A stretch of DNA of 64,000 bases from Oscheius onirici (GCA_932521025.1 OW051473.1:6882001-6946000); one strand, 5' to 3'. Shown: positions 10,801 to 21,120, counted from the stretch's first letter. Program-made: numbers and translations. The notes: generated by a model from the sequence alone, not told the origin.

Positions 10801-11677
10801 CCGGTGACTCTGAGTTCATTGAGCCCGTAAACATGGAAACGACCGAGCCCTGGGCCCCATCTGCCCCTGAGAATGTTGAAATGGACTGTCAGGAAACTTG
10901 CACCGTCTCCTGGTCCGAGCCTAACGATCACGGTTCCGACATCACTGGATATCATGTCACTGTTGAAGAGCTGGAGAAGGGAACAGAGACTGGAGAGGTA
11001 GTTCCGACATGAGCCAAAATTACAACTGTTTTAGCTTGTTCCTTCTGGAGCCAAGGCTTTCGCTGTTTCCGTTCAGCCTGAAGACAAATCCGTCCAGATC
11101 AACGGAATCAAGCCCCACTCCTTCTACAGAGTTTCTGTTGTTGCTGTCAATACTGTTGGAGCTGGAGCACACACTACCATTGACAAGGAGACCGATGGTA
11201 AAAGAATAACATTATAGGGTGTAACAGAATCTTTTTAGACAATCCGACGGAACTGTACGAGTCCAAATGGGACCTCACCAAGTGTACTATCCTTGGCGGT
11301 ATCGCTCTGCTTGTTCTGTTCCTTGTGGTTGATCTCATTTGCTGCAAAGTCAATCACTGCGGTCTTCTGGCTTGCATCTGCTTCAACTGCTGCGGTCGCG
11401 GGGCTTCTGCCCGCAAAGAAAGGGATCTCGAAACCGGAAGGTATGATTTTATTAAGCTTTCTGTTTCAAAAAATCTTATTCAGAGGAGAGTCCGGTCGAC
11501 TTTTGGACAGTCAAACTAGGTAAATCAGTGTGAAGACAAGGCTTCCTGTCCATCAGTTTTGTGCAATACATGCTACCGTCGTCTCCCTGTGGTGCATTTT
11601 CGTCTCTGGGTGTCATCATGATTTATTCTCTTTTCAGCCAAAAAAGCTATCAACTTCCCCTCCAAACCACCGTTTAG
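4884..11677 (+). CDS. ncam-1: NCAM/Fasciclin II-type cell adhesion molecule (5 Ig + 2 FnIII + TM)
   Basis: Neural-type immunoglobulin adhesion receptor. Exons: 4884-4929, 5854-6013, 6058-6194, 6476-6610, 7762-7908, 7948-8069, 9016-9169, 9209-9336, 9377-9685, 9923-10085, 10126-10253, 10293-10449, 10493-10687, 10726-10997, 11035-11197, 11239-11440, 11484-11519 and probably 11638-11677; every junction keeps phase (897 aa). Order: signal peptide MRSLLIFFSFITCIS, Ig1 (exons 2-3), Ig2 (4-5), Ig3 (6-7), Ig4 (8-10, split by an acidic exon), Ig5 (11-12), two FnIII (13-15), TM (CTILGGIALLVLFLVVDLI), then a cysteine-rich tail (CC...C...C.C..CC) suited to palmitoylation. Ig signatures such as DAGSYKC and DAGAYKC are clear. 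Five Ig plus two FnIII is the NCAM/Fas2 layout. If the last donor is not used, the frame stops at 11523 (885 aa). Large introns (4930-5853, 6611-7761, 8070-9015) may carry enhancers. Orthology to ncam-1 is inferred. Confidence 0.88.
7136..7266. promoter_or_regulatory. Two octamer (ATTTGCAT) motifs in intron 4 of the NCAM-like gene
   Basis: Exact ATTTGCAT at 7136-7143 and 7259-7266. ATGCAAAT/ATTTGCAT is the classical POU-domain octamer. Function is inferred; nematode POU factors such as UNC-86 or CEH-6 types would be candidates. Confidence 0.35.
8567..8574. promoter_or_regulatory. Octamer motif ATGCAAAT in intron 6 of the NCAM-like gene
   Basis: Exact octamer on the plus strand in the 945-bp intron 8070-9015, inside CATATGCAAATC. 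Third of four in this gene's introns. Confidence 0.3.
9377..9685 (+). other. Acidic phase 0-0 exon inserted in Ig4 of the NCAM-like gene
   Basis: A 309-bp exon (103 codons) that begins and ends between codons, so it can be skipped without a frameshift. It encodes an almost pure Glu/Asp/Thr/Ala tract (runs such as EEEEE, EETTT, DEQKEDDEEEKE) with ETTT and TTTEAA clusters suited to O-glycosylation, and ends NTRWKR, where RWKR fits the furin consensus R-x-K/R-R. It sits between the strand around FEDQEYA and the one beginning YVTDVTSD of Ig4. Joining flanking exons directly would restore a normal-length Ig domain. Confidence 0.75.
9796..9803. promoter_or_regulatory. Octamer motif ATGCAAAT in intron 9 of the NCAM-like gene
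   Basis: Exact octamer in the intron 9686-9922 downstream of the acidic exon. Two TGGCGCCA palindromes (about 9719 and 9753) lie shortly before it in the same intron. Confidence 0.3.
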
Positions 11678-12008
11678 TAACTGTTCCTCTTTCAAAAGTA
11701 CTGCCTAGATCCCCTAGAAAAACTCATGTTCTCTCTTGTCCAATATAGTCACTTTGCTCTAATTGCCACAAATAGAGTTACTGTCTCTATCCAGCCCTCC
11801 CCTTCTAAAAATGGACGTGCTCGGGTTCCACATATTTTGTTGTGATTTTTCACTTATGTCCATAATAAATTTTTTTGCTCTCAGTGTCAATGAATCATTT
11901 CTGAAGCGACCCCTCAATGCGTCATTTTGGGCCTCTGCTGAGCAGCTGGCAATCGCACTGTGTAACCCGCCACCAGTGGAACGGAACAACTCTTAGCATA
12001 TCTGCTAG
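11678..12008. other. Intergenic region
   Basis: About 330 bp between the NCAM-like gene and the sarcoglycan gene, presumably 3' UTR plus promoter. A CATAATAAATTTTT stretch near 11860 contains AATAAA and could be the poly(A) signal of the NCAM-like gene. Confidence 0.4.
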
Positions 12009-14134
12009 ATGCAATTCACACCCTTCTGGCTATTTTTATCATTAAGCGCATGCTCTATTGCTGTTCCGACTAGAGAGTTTAAAGTCAAGAAGGGCAAATT
12101 TTTCACTTATACGCTACATTCAGCTTCTTTGTTCAATCAAACAGGTAAGTACACTTTATGGATTCTTCGAAGTCGTCAAAAACTCAACAAGCAACTGCTC
12201 ACTCTTTTTCCTGCTTTGACCACATTTTTGGTCTGTAGAAATTTCTTAACTTACTATACTGCAGTTAAAAAATTTGTATCAGTAAAATATGCGTTATAAA
12301 AGTTAGTAGTGATCAATTTAATGTAAACAGTGAAGGGGATTTGGATTTGAGTATGAGGAAATATTTGGTTTAGATGCTATATTTCAACTTTTTTTCCAGT
12401 TCCTGTGACATGGTCCGCTACAATCAAAGGCAGACCTGCTCTCCCCCAATGGCTTCATATCCTTCATTCTAAACATGCACCTCTAGCATATTTAATCGGT
12501 AATTTTAGCAATTGTTTTTGTTCCAAAACATGTGCAGGAACCCCTGTGACCCCCGCCCGTACGGTTACTATTCACATCATTGCCAAAAGGCAAGATACTT
12601 TCGCCAGTCAAGACATGTACATAATTTTTTTTTTGGAAGAAGACGGTAAAACTGGCTCGATATTTTCATTTCCGAGAATGTTCAGAAGGTTTTACAAAGT
12701 CAACTACACAAATTTTTGATCTTACCATCAAGAATATAGCTGTCGAAGAGTTTGTGAACGACCGATCAGGATTAATAAGTGTGAAAATTCTATGTTTTTT
12801 CATAAAATATTCAGAGAAACTTGAGCAGTCGGTATCGGACACATTCCGTGGAAAGCTGGTCAATCCGTACATCTTTAACATTCAAAACGAGGCTTCCTTA
12901 GAGAAAATGCAGAGCCTTAGATGGGAAAAGTTTGGGTAAGTCACACTTTTAATTTGGTTGCATCTTTGACAGAAAGGACAACAATCACCAAAGCCTCTCT
13001 TCACAATCCAAGGGGTATTTAATGATTTAGGCTTTTGATACGTAGGCAGATTTACCTTCAAGTTTGCATGTTGCATAGATTTGTAGGCCGAAACAATGTG
13101 TCCGGCCTACTTTGCTTAGCCGTTTGCATTTAACACTTCATAATCTTTTCTCTCCAGATCCATCGTCTCTATCGGAACACAAAGAGGCTTCTACCCGAAC
13201 GTTTATAGCCTCGTTCAAAATCTGCGTGCCAATCCGAACTATTGCAAAAAGGCCAATCAAGTCATTGTAAATCGCTTTTTCGCACCATCGTTTCAAATTG
13301 ATTGGTGTCGGACGCAGCTGGTATTTCGGAAAGTAACAGAATCAACGAGTTCGTTTAGAAAAATATCACACTGTTGCATGAGTTTTTCGAGCCTGAATCC
13401 CAGAAAAACACTGCGTCGACGATAGAAATAGATCAGGTAGTCCACACCTTGGCTGTTGAAATATATAATATTTAGAGCCTGCCTCCCACACCACCTTCTG
13501 GCTACTATACAGACCGAGGAGGATGGTGGTATTTTGGGCTCATCTTTCCTGCTTTTGGTTTTATCGTCTTCATCGTTTTGCTGATCCTCACATACATCTT
13601 TTTTGGAAAGAGAACAGGGCAAGATCACAGGGACCGAAATACTCCAAAGTATGTATTACGTTATGCTCAAACTCATAGTTTTCAGGGAGCAATTGGAAGA
13701 GTTTATTAGCGTTCGAGAGAGTCAACGCCATCTCAGAGAACTTTCTGTCCAGCGGCAACTTCTACTCATGTCAAATGATAGAGCTAATTCTGCGATTCCG
13801 TCAGGTAATCCCTCAAACTTTGTGAAAGTTCACATTCACAGGAATTCACTCGTTCCTGCAACCAAAAAGCAGAGCACCGACAAGTTTCAGTGGTTCTACT
13901 AGGTTTAGTAAGAGTGCAAGTCGACTTAATGAACCAACAGGTAAGAAAAACGTTCGCATTACCCGTATCTCCTCTATAGTTCCAGAAGAAGTGGCACCTT
14001 CTGTGGAAAACGTCCCAGTTGGAAAACAGACAGTGGCGGAAGCTGCCAAACAGTGTGGAAGTTCTCTTCACCTTTACCGTAACCCATTAGGCACTGAATC
14101 TGACGAGGACAATGATACAGACAGTTTGGAATGA
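12009..14134 (+). CDS. sgca-1: Alpha/epsilon-sarcoglycan
   Basis: Single-pass component of the dystrophin-associated sarcoglycan complex at the muscle membrane. Exons: 12009-12144, 12400-12498, 12538-12645, 12686-12778, 12815-12935, 13158-13320, 13359-13436, 13476-13648, 13686-13804, 13842-13940, 13980-14134; all phases agree (447 aa, close to human SGCE). Signal peptide MQFTPFWLFLSLSACSIAV; then the family landmarks TIKGRPALPQWLHILH (compare LQGRPDLPRWLRYIQ), VTIHIIAKRQDTF, the Cys-flanked stretch NYCKKANQ and FQIDWCRTQL (compare FYIDWCKISL), a proline-rich SLPPTPPSGYYTD, TM (FGLIFPAFGFIVFIVLLILTY) and a cytoplasmic tail beginning FFGKRTGQDHRDR and ending in an acidic SDEDNDTDSLE. Exon 4 has two possible in-frame acceptors nine bases apart. 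Tail-to-tail with the minus-strand gene ending at 14209. Confidence 0.9.
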
Positions 14135-14208
14135 CCTTGAAATTTTGAAAAAGACAACTAATGAACATTTATACAGCTAATTTTTCCAAGATCGCTAGGT
14201 CGAAGAGC

Positions 14209-14888
14209 TTATACGGATTCTTCTGGCTTGAATGTAAAAAGCACTTCCGAACCTGGATCTTATTATGATAAGTACGTGAAAGAGCCATACCTCTATTTTC
14301 ATCGACGTGGACAGAATATGAGTTACTGGCTGGGAAAGCGTGTCGAATGAAGATTAGCCTTCTTCGGAAGTAGTTGGTAATGTAAAAATAGGTTGCAGGC
14401 AAAACTATCATAGCGCAGAAAAGAATGACTACGAGAAAGGAGAAGAATGCTGCCACAATAGCAGATTCGAGACTTGGCTCGGCCTAAGGTCCATTTCCGA
14501 TGTTCTGAGTAAAGTTGGAATGCATTGTGAAATGAGAGTCGCCCAGAATCATCTCCTAAAGCTCAAAATATGGAGTTTTTGCAAGAACATTAATGGTTGG
14601 AATAATTTTGTTCGAAAAAAGAAGAAATGAAAAGTTATTGGTTTGTGGCAAAGGATGCGCGACTAATTGTGATGAATCTAGCCGAACACTTTGCTCGACT
14701 CATAACTTTTTGAAATCGCCGTCGGGATATGTTTCTTTCGACATGAAAAGAGAACATCATACATCAGATTGGCAAGGTAAGAAAACAGCTGCCTTTACCA
14801 AGAAATCGTTAATCTTGAGTAAAAGACTATAGTAACTCACGTTCTTCATCCGTTGCCAAAACGTCCACTCTGATACCTGCACAAACAT
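14209..14888 (-). CDS. Small single-pass membrane protein, family unknown
   Basis: A four-exon gene I can phase completely but not classify: 14841-14888, 14690-14788, 14291-14483, 14209-14252, giving 127 aa. Start MFVQVSEWTFWQRMKN, then LFSYLANLMYDVLFS, a short basic stretch, a strong TM (IVAAFFSFLVVILFCAMIVL) at about residues 57-77, a basic stop-transfer region (NYFRRRLIFIRH), then PASNSYSVHVDENRG and a C-terminus FTFKPEESV. The last four residues EESV fit a class III PDZ ligand. There is no clear signal peptide. The layout (single TM, basic juxtamembrane stretch, then an SYSVHV-like motif) loosely recalls KCNE/MiRP potassium-channel subunits, but that is only a resemblance. It ends 74 bp from the sarcoglycan stop on the opposite strand. 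Confidence 0.6.
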
Positions 14889-15289
14889 TATAGAAGATGG
14901 ATGGATATAGAAAAGAATCTGCAGATTAGGAATGGGTTATACTTGAGCAGCTTAGGACAACATTTGACCTGTCGTATCCTTTAATACGTCGTAAGAAAAG
15001 CAGCATTGAGAACATTAAGTGAAAGGAAATACCAGTCGCTACAGAAGCTTCTTGTTCAGATGGGATTCTTGTTCAGACCATGCTTGGGACAAAACTTAAG
15101 TCTGCTGCAATCTTTTCCTAGAATCTTTTTAGTTTAAAATACGAGCACCGTGTAACCTCCTTAAAATATAACAGCTGATATTGTCATACATTTTGAACAA
15201 TACTTTATTTTTCAAATGTTTATTTTTCAACCTATCGACCCCAAATTTTGTTTTACAGAACATGACATTCTCAAAATCTTCTGTCTTAT
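14889..15289. other. Intergenic region, nothing recognised
   Basis: About 400 bp of AT-rich sequence between the small membrane protein gene and the retroelement remnant. Probably the promoter of the minus-strand gene. Confidence 0.4.
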
Positions 15290-15352
15290 ATGAGTTCTGA
15301 CGTCGTTGAGTTTGTAGCCGTTAGGCGGACCACTCAACAGATCTTGAAAATA

Positions 15353-15402
15353 GAGAAGGGATTAGTTGTGACTCGTCTTGACAGGATATCCATCCATAAC
15401 AC
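15353..15402. repeat. 50-bp direct repeat flanking the Gag/protease remnant (copy 1)
   Basis: Fifty bases from GAGAAGGGATTAG to CCATAACAC, identical to 16807-16856. On the minus strand this copy lies in the coding region downstream of the protease. Confidence 0.9.
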
Positions 15403-16806
15403 ATCCCTCACCAGATTGAAACTTCACGAAATTTTCGGAGAACTCCGAGATGGGATCGTTGTAGCTGTAGGCGTCTTCTGGCTCGACTTCTCGGTGTGTC
15501 CATACCATGCAGATACTTCGGAGAGCTTCGTCAATCCGTGGCACCTGCCGAATCCAGGGCATTCCGAAAATGTCGTAGGCTTCCGTCACGAAGGCCCTTG
15601 TCAGTCATCCACTTGCTCTTCGACACAACCTTGAACGTGGTCTCTAACTGACCAAGCATTTGATCCTGTTTCCATTGATGTCTCTCAGGCAAACAGGGGT
15701 CGGTTGCAGCTTGGGACGTCCCATCTTCATCCAGGTCTCACGAGACAACAGAGTGGCTTCGGCACCGGTATCTATCTGCATTGTCACATCCGTGTTGACT
15801 CCCAGTTTCGTCTTGACCATCAATTTTTCACGCGAAGTGTCGTCGACAGATCCAATCACTGCTCGAAATCGACGTTCTCCATTACCGTCCGAGGTCTTAT
15901 CCTCCTTCTTCGATCAAAAGTGCTGATCACGCATCTTTGGACAGTCCGATCTGAAGTGGTTTCCACCAGTTGAAGCATTCGACTTCCGGACAATTCCTTG
16001 CTACGTGTTCGCCCTCACAGAGGTAGAACCGCAGCCTGTAGTCGGCCAGCTCCGGATGACCGAAAGCTGCTACCATGAACAGTACTTCAAGCTGGTCCTT
16101 TGTGATCGTAGACAGCTGAGCCTCCATCGACTTAGCCTTCAACTTGTTGACGAAATCGTCAAGGTCTCCATTAGGGTGGAACTTCAGCGACGTGAGCATC
16201 TCATAGCTGCGGTAGAACAGCGTCTTCTTCGAACCGAACACTTCAGTCATCGATTTGACTGTTTCGTCCTAGGTGAGATCCTCCAGCATCTTCGGCAGGA
16301 TGTGGTGCGTGTACCGTTCGTGACTCTTCGTCTCCAACATCTCGACCAACACACCCACTTTTCTCTGTACGTCCACTCCATTGAACTCCATCTTGTTGAC
16401 CCGGTCGTACCGCTTGAACCATCTGGCAAAACCGTCATCGTCGTCCGGGTCGTAGTTGAACTTCTCGATCCGCTTCAACATCGTCTCGTACATCTTGGCC
16501 GTCGAGTCGACTCTTTCAGGAGTCTGCTTCATCCTCTCCATCATCTGCATCAGCACTTCTTGATGCTCCTTCTGCATCCTTTCGCTACGATCCTGCTGCT
16601 CCTTCAGCTGCTCTATCAACATCTTCACTACGTCATCTTGAGCTTGTGGAATCGTCTTCTTTATGGTCTTCCTTGGGGTCATCCTTCCGTGGTAGTTCTA
16701 CTTCCTAGATTGCCAGTTGTTGTAACACGAAAATGTAGACGAGCCAACAGTTCCAGACTTTACTTCCAGACACAACTAACCCACAATTAGAGTAAGATCG
16801 CATATG

Positions 16807-16856
16807 GAGAAGGGATTAGTTGTGACTCGTCTTGACAGGATATCCATCCATAACAC
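16807..16856. repeat. 50-bp direct repeat flanking the Gag/protease remnant (copy 2)
   Basis: Identical to 15353-15402, same orientation, 1454 bp apart. This copy lies upstream of the Gag start on the minus strand. Confidence 0.9.
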
Positions 16857-18364
16857 TTTCTCAGAAGCCGAACGGATTGGCCTGACCTTGAGGGGGGTAA
16901 TAGACATAGTCTCGGGGCATAGAACCACGCTGTCAGAATTTTGATTCATGCTTCTATGAGGGAACTTGCCTTAGTTACTACTGTAAACTAAACGTAAATC
17001 TGGGGAAACAGAGAGTTATCGTCAAAAATGAGTGCAAATACTGTATGTGCTGTTAATTTCGACGTAATAGAATATCATTTGTCTTTTCGAGTAATTTGCC
17101 ATTTTTTTGCATAATCTTGATCGGTGTTTAGCATCCCGAACTTCGGTTTGATAAATATCGTTTTGGGGCGCACTTGTATTCAGCCAAAACAGAGCTTTAT
17201 TTTGCCGAAGGTCAAGGAATTCCTTATTTCACAAAGAAAGCCAAAAGCATTCAGCAGTCTTGAATGTTTTGAAAACAGTTTCATACTCATAGTACAGTGC
17301 CCTCGTTTCTGGGAGCCCGTTGTTTTTTCACGAGTAGGCGTTGTACTCTTCTTGCACTAAATTCTACAGAGATTTCCACACTCGCAGGTTCGATTAAAGG
17401 CGCTGGTTCTAGCACACACTGTCCCAATCTTTTAATTGCTTCATTTACGTGGAACTATGCGAAAGTAGAGTTTGAGGTCGACATAATACCAAAACCATTT
17501 GCCTCAACAGATTGGTCATGTTCTGCCAAAAACAGTCGCAAGTCTGTTTAGATTGCGCAATGGCTGACTGTTTATCGAGAGGATATTACGATAAACAGGT
17601 GCTCCGCCTCTTAACCCCAAAAGGCCTTCACACCCTGAGATAATCGATTAGAACTCGGCTCTTTGTGAGCTTTCCAAGCGTTCCATTCAACTTTCAAAAG
17701 GTCATCGCTTCTTCCGTTTGGACGCGTGCTCTATTCGATCATTTCTTCCGATCATTTCGCGTTCCTTGTCATTTACATACCCACTATTTGTGTTTATTCG
17801 AGCCTATAAGACTAGGGTGCGCGTAGGACTGTCTCATTGTTACATTCCCGTAATCATACCCGATTTTGGTGAATAAAACTGGCGGCGATCCTATTATCTC
17901 CCATTCTAACTACTCTCTCGCGCCATCAGTCTTACCTATCTGCTTTCTTAAAAAAACGTTTCATCTTCTGGAAATGGTAAACATACATAGCATTTTTCCA
18001 CCTTTATCGCAATGTGCCGTATGGCACTCGATTAGAATGACAAGCTTTCAAACACAGCTTACACATTGACATTAACGTTGAAACACGTTGACTAAGCATG
18101 AGCTCTAATTGTGGTAGCGATTCGTATTGAAGAGAAAGAGAACAAGAGCATCTAGTCCTTATCTTACTCAGACTTTTTTTTCTTTGCAGTGCGCTTCTTT
18201 GCAGTTTTTCAGCCATTCCTGACAACTTTCAACTCTCCCTTTTGCTTTCTTCTCATATTGTCCTAGCAATTCATATTCTCTCTCGAAAGCTCCTAAAGAG
18301 TCTTAACAAACGCCGCACGCTGGTATCACCAGACTAACTGCTCTTTGAAGAAAACTTTTTTCGG
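16857..18364. other. Gene-poor stretch, no supported gene
   Basis: About 1.5 kb with short open frames on both strands (for example 17124-17360 plus) that I cannot assign. It could contain further remnants of the retroelement or the upstream part of the broken gene at 18365. Confidence 0.4.
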
Positions 18365-20140
18365 ATGGACCTTCGGTGTTTTTCAATTACTTTGCTGTTG
18401 CTATCATTACAACGTTCTCAATCACTCCAAGATCATTGCAGGTTCGCTTCGAACAAGGTACCTGATCTCACAAAGGATGATGTTCCAACCCTCAACGAAA
18501 ATGCCTTCGGAAGCTCCATTTAACACACTGTTGCTTCCTAAAGAACTCTGGACTGATAGCCCTGTTCATATATCAAAGGTTGTCTAACGTTTTTCTTAGC
18601 AACCTTCAAATTTTTTTAGATGAGCGACATGGCCTTCCGTAAACGCAAACGCTATTTTCGTCGTAAAATTGAGTCCGACGAATACAATATGACAAAATAT
18701 GATCAGAATTTTTCCTGGCAGCCTTGAAGAAAAGAGAGACCTATTCGCTTGCTCTTCCGGAGCCTATTCTGCTGACCCAGATAAACGGAAAGGATCTATT
18801 TTCCATCATATCCAAGGTAAGACACTGGTGACCGATGCAGATTCAAAGCTTTTTAGATACATTCCAAAGCATTTGTACGCGCTCTATGGCACCGCAGAAG
18901 TGTCTACGCTTTTATAAGCAAGAACTTCAACAAGCTGAGCATTCGTCTTCAGCACGCGAGTTTGTGTGCTATTAACTTGATTACGCTTCGCATGACATGC
19001 ATTTTTGCCGATATGAAAAATGGTATTATGGCTTCGAATCGACTTTTAAATGGCTTCGAATCGAGGTCCACAGTTCTATTCAACCGTTCACCTTCGAGGG
19101 TCAATACAACTTTTGGGATGGAAATTTTCGCCATGAATTGTTCAGCCAGATGAAGTGGCCATTCGCCAAACGCGAGCTCCGTCTATATCCACACTAATCG
19201 AAACTAGACGTGAAGGAGTGGATGCACGGCTCTGACATTCAATTTTACGGCCGGCTTCCGAGTTTTAAATACACCCGTAAGATTGCCAAGAAAGTTGTGA
19301 GTTCATATTCAGAAAAGTTGTGAATTATGATTTCAGAAACCAATAAAAATATCAAATGAGCGATCGCAGAGCGAGGACGATAAAAATGTACGTGACCTCC
19401 TCTACTTGGCTGAAAAAGTCACCTGCTCACTTTTGAGAGAATCAACCTTTCTTAAAGAACTTGTCGAGGTATATTTCAAATTTGGGAATTTTGCAATCTT
19501 GTCTGTTCAGAAGTGGCGATCAGGAGACTGGCCATATACGGCTAAAACAATCGAAGGGTATTACAATGGCTCGGAAGAAAGTTTTATTGCCGCTGTGTCC
19601 GGAAGAGATACGCGCATTTGTAAAGCTTCATTGCAAAAAATGGAACGAAGGATGCTCAGTATTACTAGGTTTCACCGATGGACTAATCAAAAGATAAGGG
19701 ATATTACGAGAATACAGGACTGGACTACAGTGGCTGATAGGCGAAAACTCAACTGGGCTCGGAAGATTACAGCTATGGGAACGGATAGATGGGCAAGAGC
19801 CGTGACTAATTGGATCCCGTACGACAGAAAACGTCCTAGAAGACAACCACCTTCAAGATGGAGAGACTTCCTCAAAAAATGCTTCAATATACCCTGGTGG
19901 ACTGCTTCAAGTGAACAGTGGAATAGAGTCATTGTCCAACATAGATAATTCTACGATTTGGAAATAAATAATAATAATAAAAGTCATCTGACAAATAGGA
20001 AAAATTCACACCTTGTGCTGGTGCTCCCCCGCTGATCACAATGTATTTCGAGCATGATCTACGCCGATTGCATTCATTTGGAGAAATGTCAATCTGCAGA
20101 AAAATTTACGGTTGTTTGTTTTTGGAAAAAAAAGTTTGTT
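18365..20140 (+). pseudogene. Broken gene for a predicted secreted protein, interrupted by a LINE fragment
   Basis: Starts with a good signal peptide (MDLRCFSITLLLLSLQRSQS) and continues CRFASNKVPDLTKDD, but then shifts between frames. Coding-quality segments appear in different frames at 18490-18590, 18620-18727 (FRKRKRYFRRKIE), 18728-18815 (EEKRDLFACSSGAYSAD), 18857-19196 (CLRFYKQELQQAEH; KWYYGFESTFKWLRIEV; YNFWDGNFRHELFSQMKWPF) and 19200-19630. In-frame TAA codons fall at about 18975 and 19197. Coding-like sequence resumes after the LINE fragment (FTPCAGAPPLITMYFEHDL) to about 20140. I do not recognise the parent family. Stops, frame changes and the insertion argue for a pseudogene, though some frame changes could be unrecognised introns. 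Confidence 0.55.
19636..19981 (+). mobile_element. 5'-truncated non-LTR retrotransposon (RTE-like) 3' end
   Basis: Encodes the tail of a non-LTR reverse transcriptase polyprotein: MERRMLSITRFHRW, KIRDITRIQDW, KLNWARKITAMGTDRWARAV, WIPYDRKRPRRQPPSRWRDF, ending with TAA at 19946-19948. The W-A-x-x-I/V-x-R-M...DRW...P...RP..RPP.RW.D pattern is the well-known C-terminal end of LINE ORFs. It is followed at once by an AATAATAATAAT tail, typical of RTE-type 3' ends. Everything 5' is missing, as after incomplete reverse transcription. It sits within the broken gene 18365-20140. Confidence 0.8.
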
Positions 20141-20153
20141 GGTTCAATAAGTT

Positions 20154-21120
20154 ATGATTGGTATCTTTTTCCTACTTTCTTTTATCTACGGTATTCCAGC
20201 ATTCTTTTTATACGTGATAATTATAAAATTCGTTCTGGCTGAACGAAAGACAAATAGCTTCTTCACCATTTTGTGTTTTTCGGCTTGTTTGGTAAGAAAA
20301 GAATAGAATCATTCCGTTTTGTTTAGAACATGTTCTCTTTCACGATGATGACCATGGTAAGCATGTTGCCCAGCATGTTTTCTCCGGAGTCTGCAGTAGG
20401 ACAATGGTATCTGAATATGTCTTTCTCGCTGTCATCTGCTGTGGGTTTTTCATCGTTTTCTTAATTGAATATTTAGTTAAACGCTTCACTGTACTATTGT
20501 GGCTATGCTCAGTTCGCTATGGTTCTATTAATGTCTGCTAATCGGTTCACTGCTCTTATTTCTCCAGTCTTGTATAGAAAAATATGGGATCGCGCGTTTT
20601 ACATTGTCTTGCTTTTCGGAATTGTGCTCCCTCTCACATTTCCCATTCTGGTGTTCTTTCGAGGATGTCCTTACGAATCCAAAGACGTTATTCGACTGAG
20701 AGTTGAACCTGTAAGAACACTATGGCATACGTCGAAAGTTTGTTTAGCTTGTTGGTGTTAACATGGTTGAACTCACATCGTTCTCATTCATCATACTTCT
20801 TGTTACCATGACACTAAATGTGGTTTCCTATTGTCTAGCACGGCAGAGAGAAAATCAACAATTCCGCGAAATTGAAAGGTCTCTCAGTATAATGTCTATC
20901 TCAAACTTTGTGGCAATGGCATTCCAAGAAGCTTCTCTGGTAAGATTGTTTCAAACACTGTAAACTGTTGCAGGATCTCTACTATTTCTTCTTCATTCAA
21001 GGCAATTTAGAATTGGCTTCGTTCTTCTTTTTGTTCTTACCGTATTCATTAGATTTGTTATCCTTACTGGATCCATTTGTCATCTTGATTGTGAACAGAG
21101 AGTTAGCCATTTTACTTTGA
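20154..21120 (+). CDS. Nematode chemoreceptor, Srg-superfamily-like (srg/srv type)
   Basis: Complete-looking seven-TM receptor. Exons by eye: 20154-20291, about 20328-20440, 20474-20709, about 20749-20940, 20974-21120. TM1 GIFFLLSFIYGIPAFFLYVI, TM2 FFTILCFSACLNMFSF, TM3 ASLYYCGYAQFAMVLLM followed by SANRFTALISPVLYRKIW (the S/N-x-N-R-x-T-A-x-x-x-P signature of Srg-group receptors), TM4 FYIVLLFGIVLPLTFPIL, TM5 LTSFSFIILLVTMTLNVV, then CLARQRENQQFREIERSLSI before TM6, and TM7 PYSLDLLSLLDPFVILIV with a very short tail. Candidate chemosensory GPCR of sensory cilia. The start ATG follows a stop-rich stretch. Subfamily is by pattern only. Confidence 0.8.

Larger units (their letters stand above)
15290..16856 (-). 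mobile_element. Decayed Ty3/gypsy-type LTR retrotransposon fragment (Gag-protease)
   Basis: Minus-strand remnant. 16682 to 16251 encodes a Gag-like region with a Gln-rich coiled coil (LIEQLKEQQDRSERMQ) and the capsid-like FARWFKRYD...ERYTHHILPK pattern. An in-frame TAG at 16269-16271 interrupts it, after which the same frame resumes to 15927. A zinc-knuckle region follows in which one knuckle has lost a Cys and a second is split by a frameshift near 15960. Downstream, 15859-15644 carries a retroviral-type aspartic protease signature (QIDTGAEATLLS), and 15589-15362 a further degenerate part. I see no reverse transcriptase, integrase or LTRs. The stop, frameshift and missing domains make it a dead copy. 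Confidence 0.8.

Noticed and set aside
14593-14832. A 79-codon plus-strand open frame with several cysteines
   Set aside because: It is antisense to exon 2 and introns of the small membrane protein gene, whose four exons phase perfectly on the minus strand.
16005-16790. A 261-codon plus-strand open frame
   Set aside because: It is antisense to the retroelement Gag region, which has family signatures on the minus strand. The plus frame is Leu/His-rich and matches nothing.
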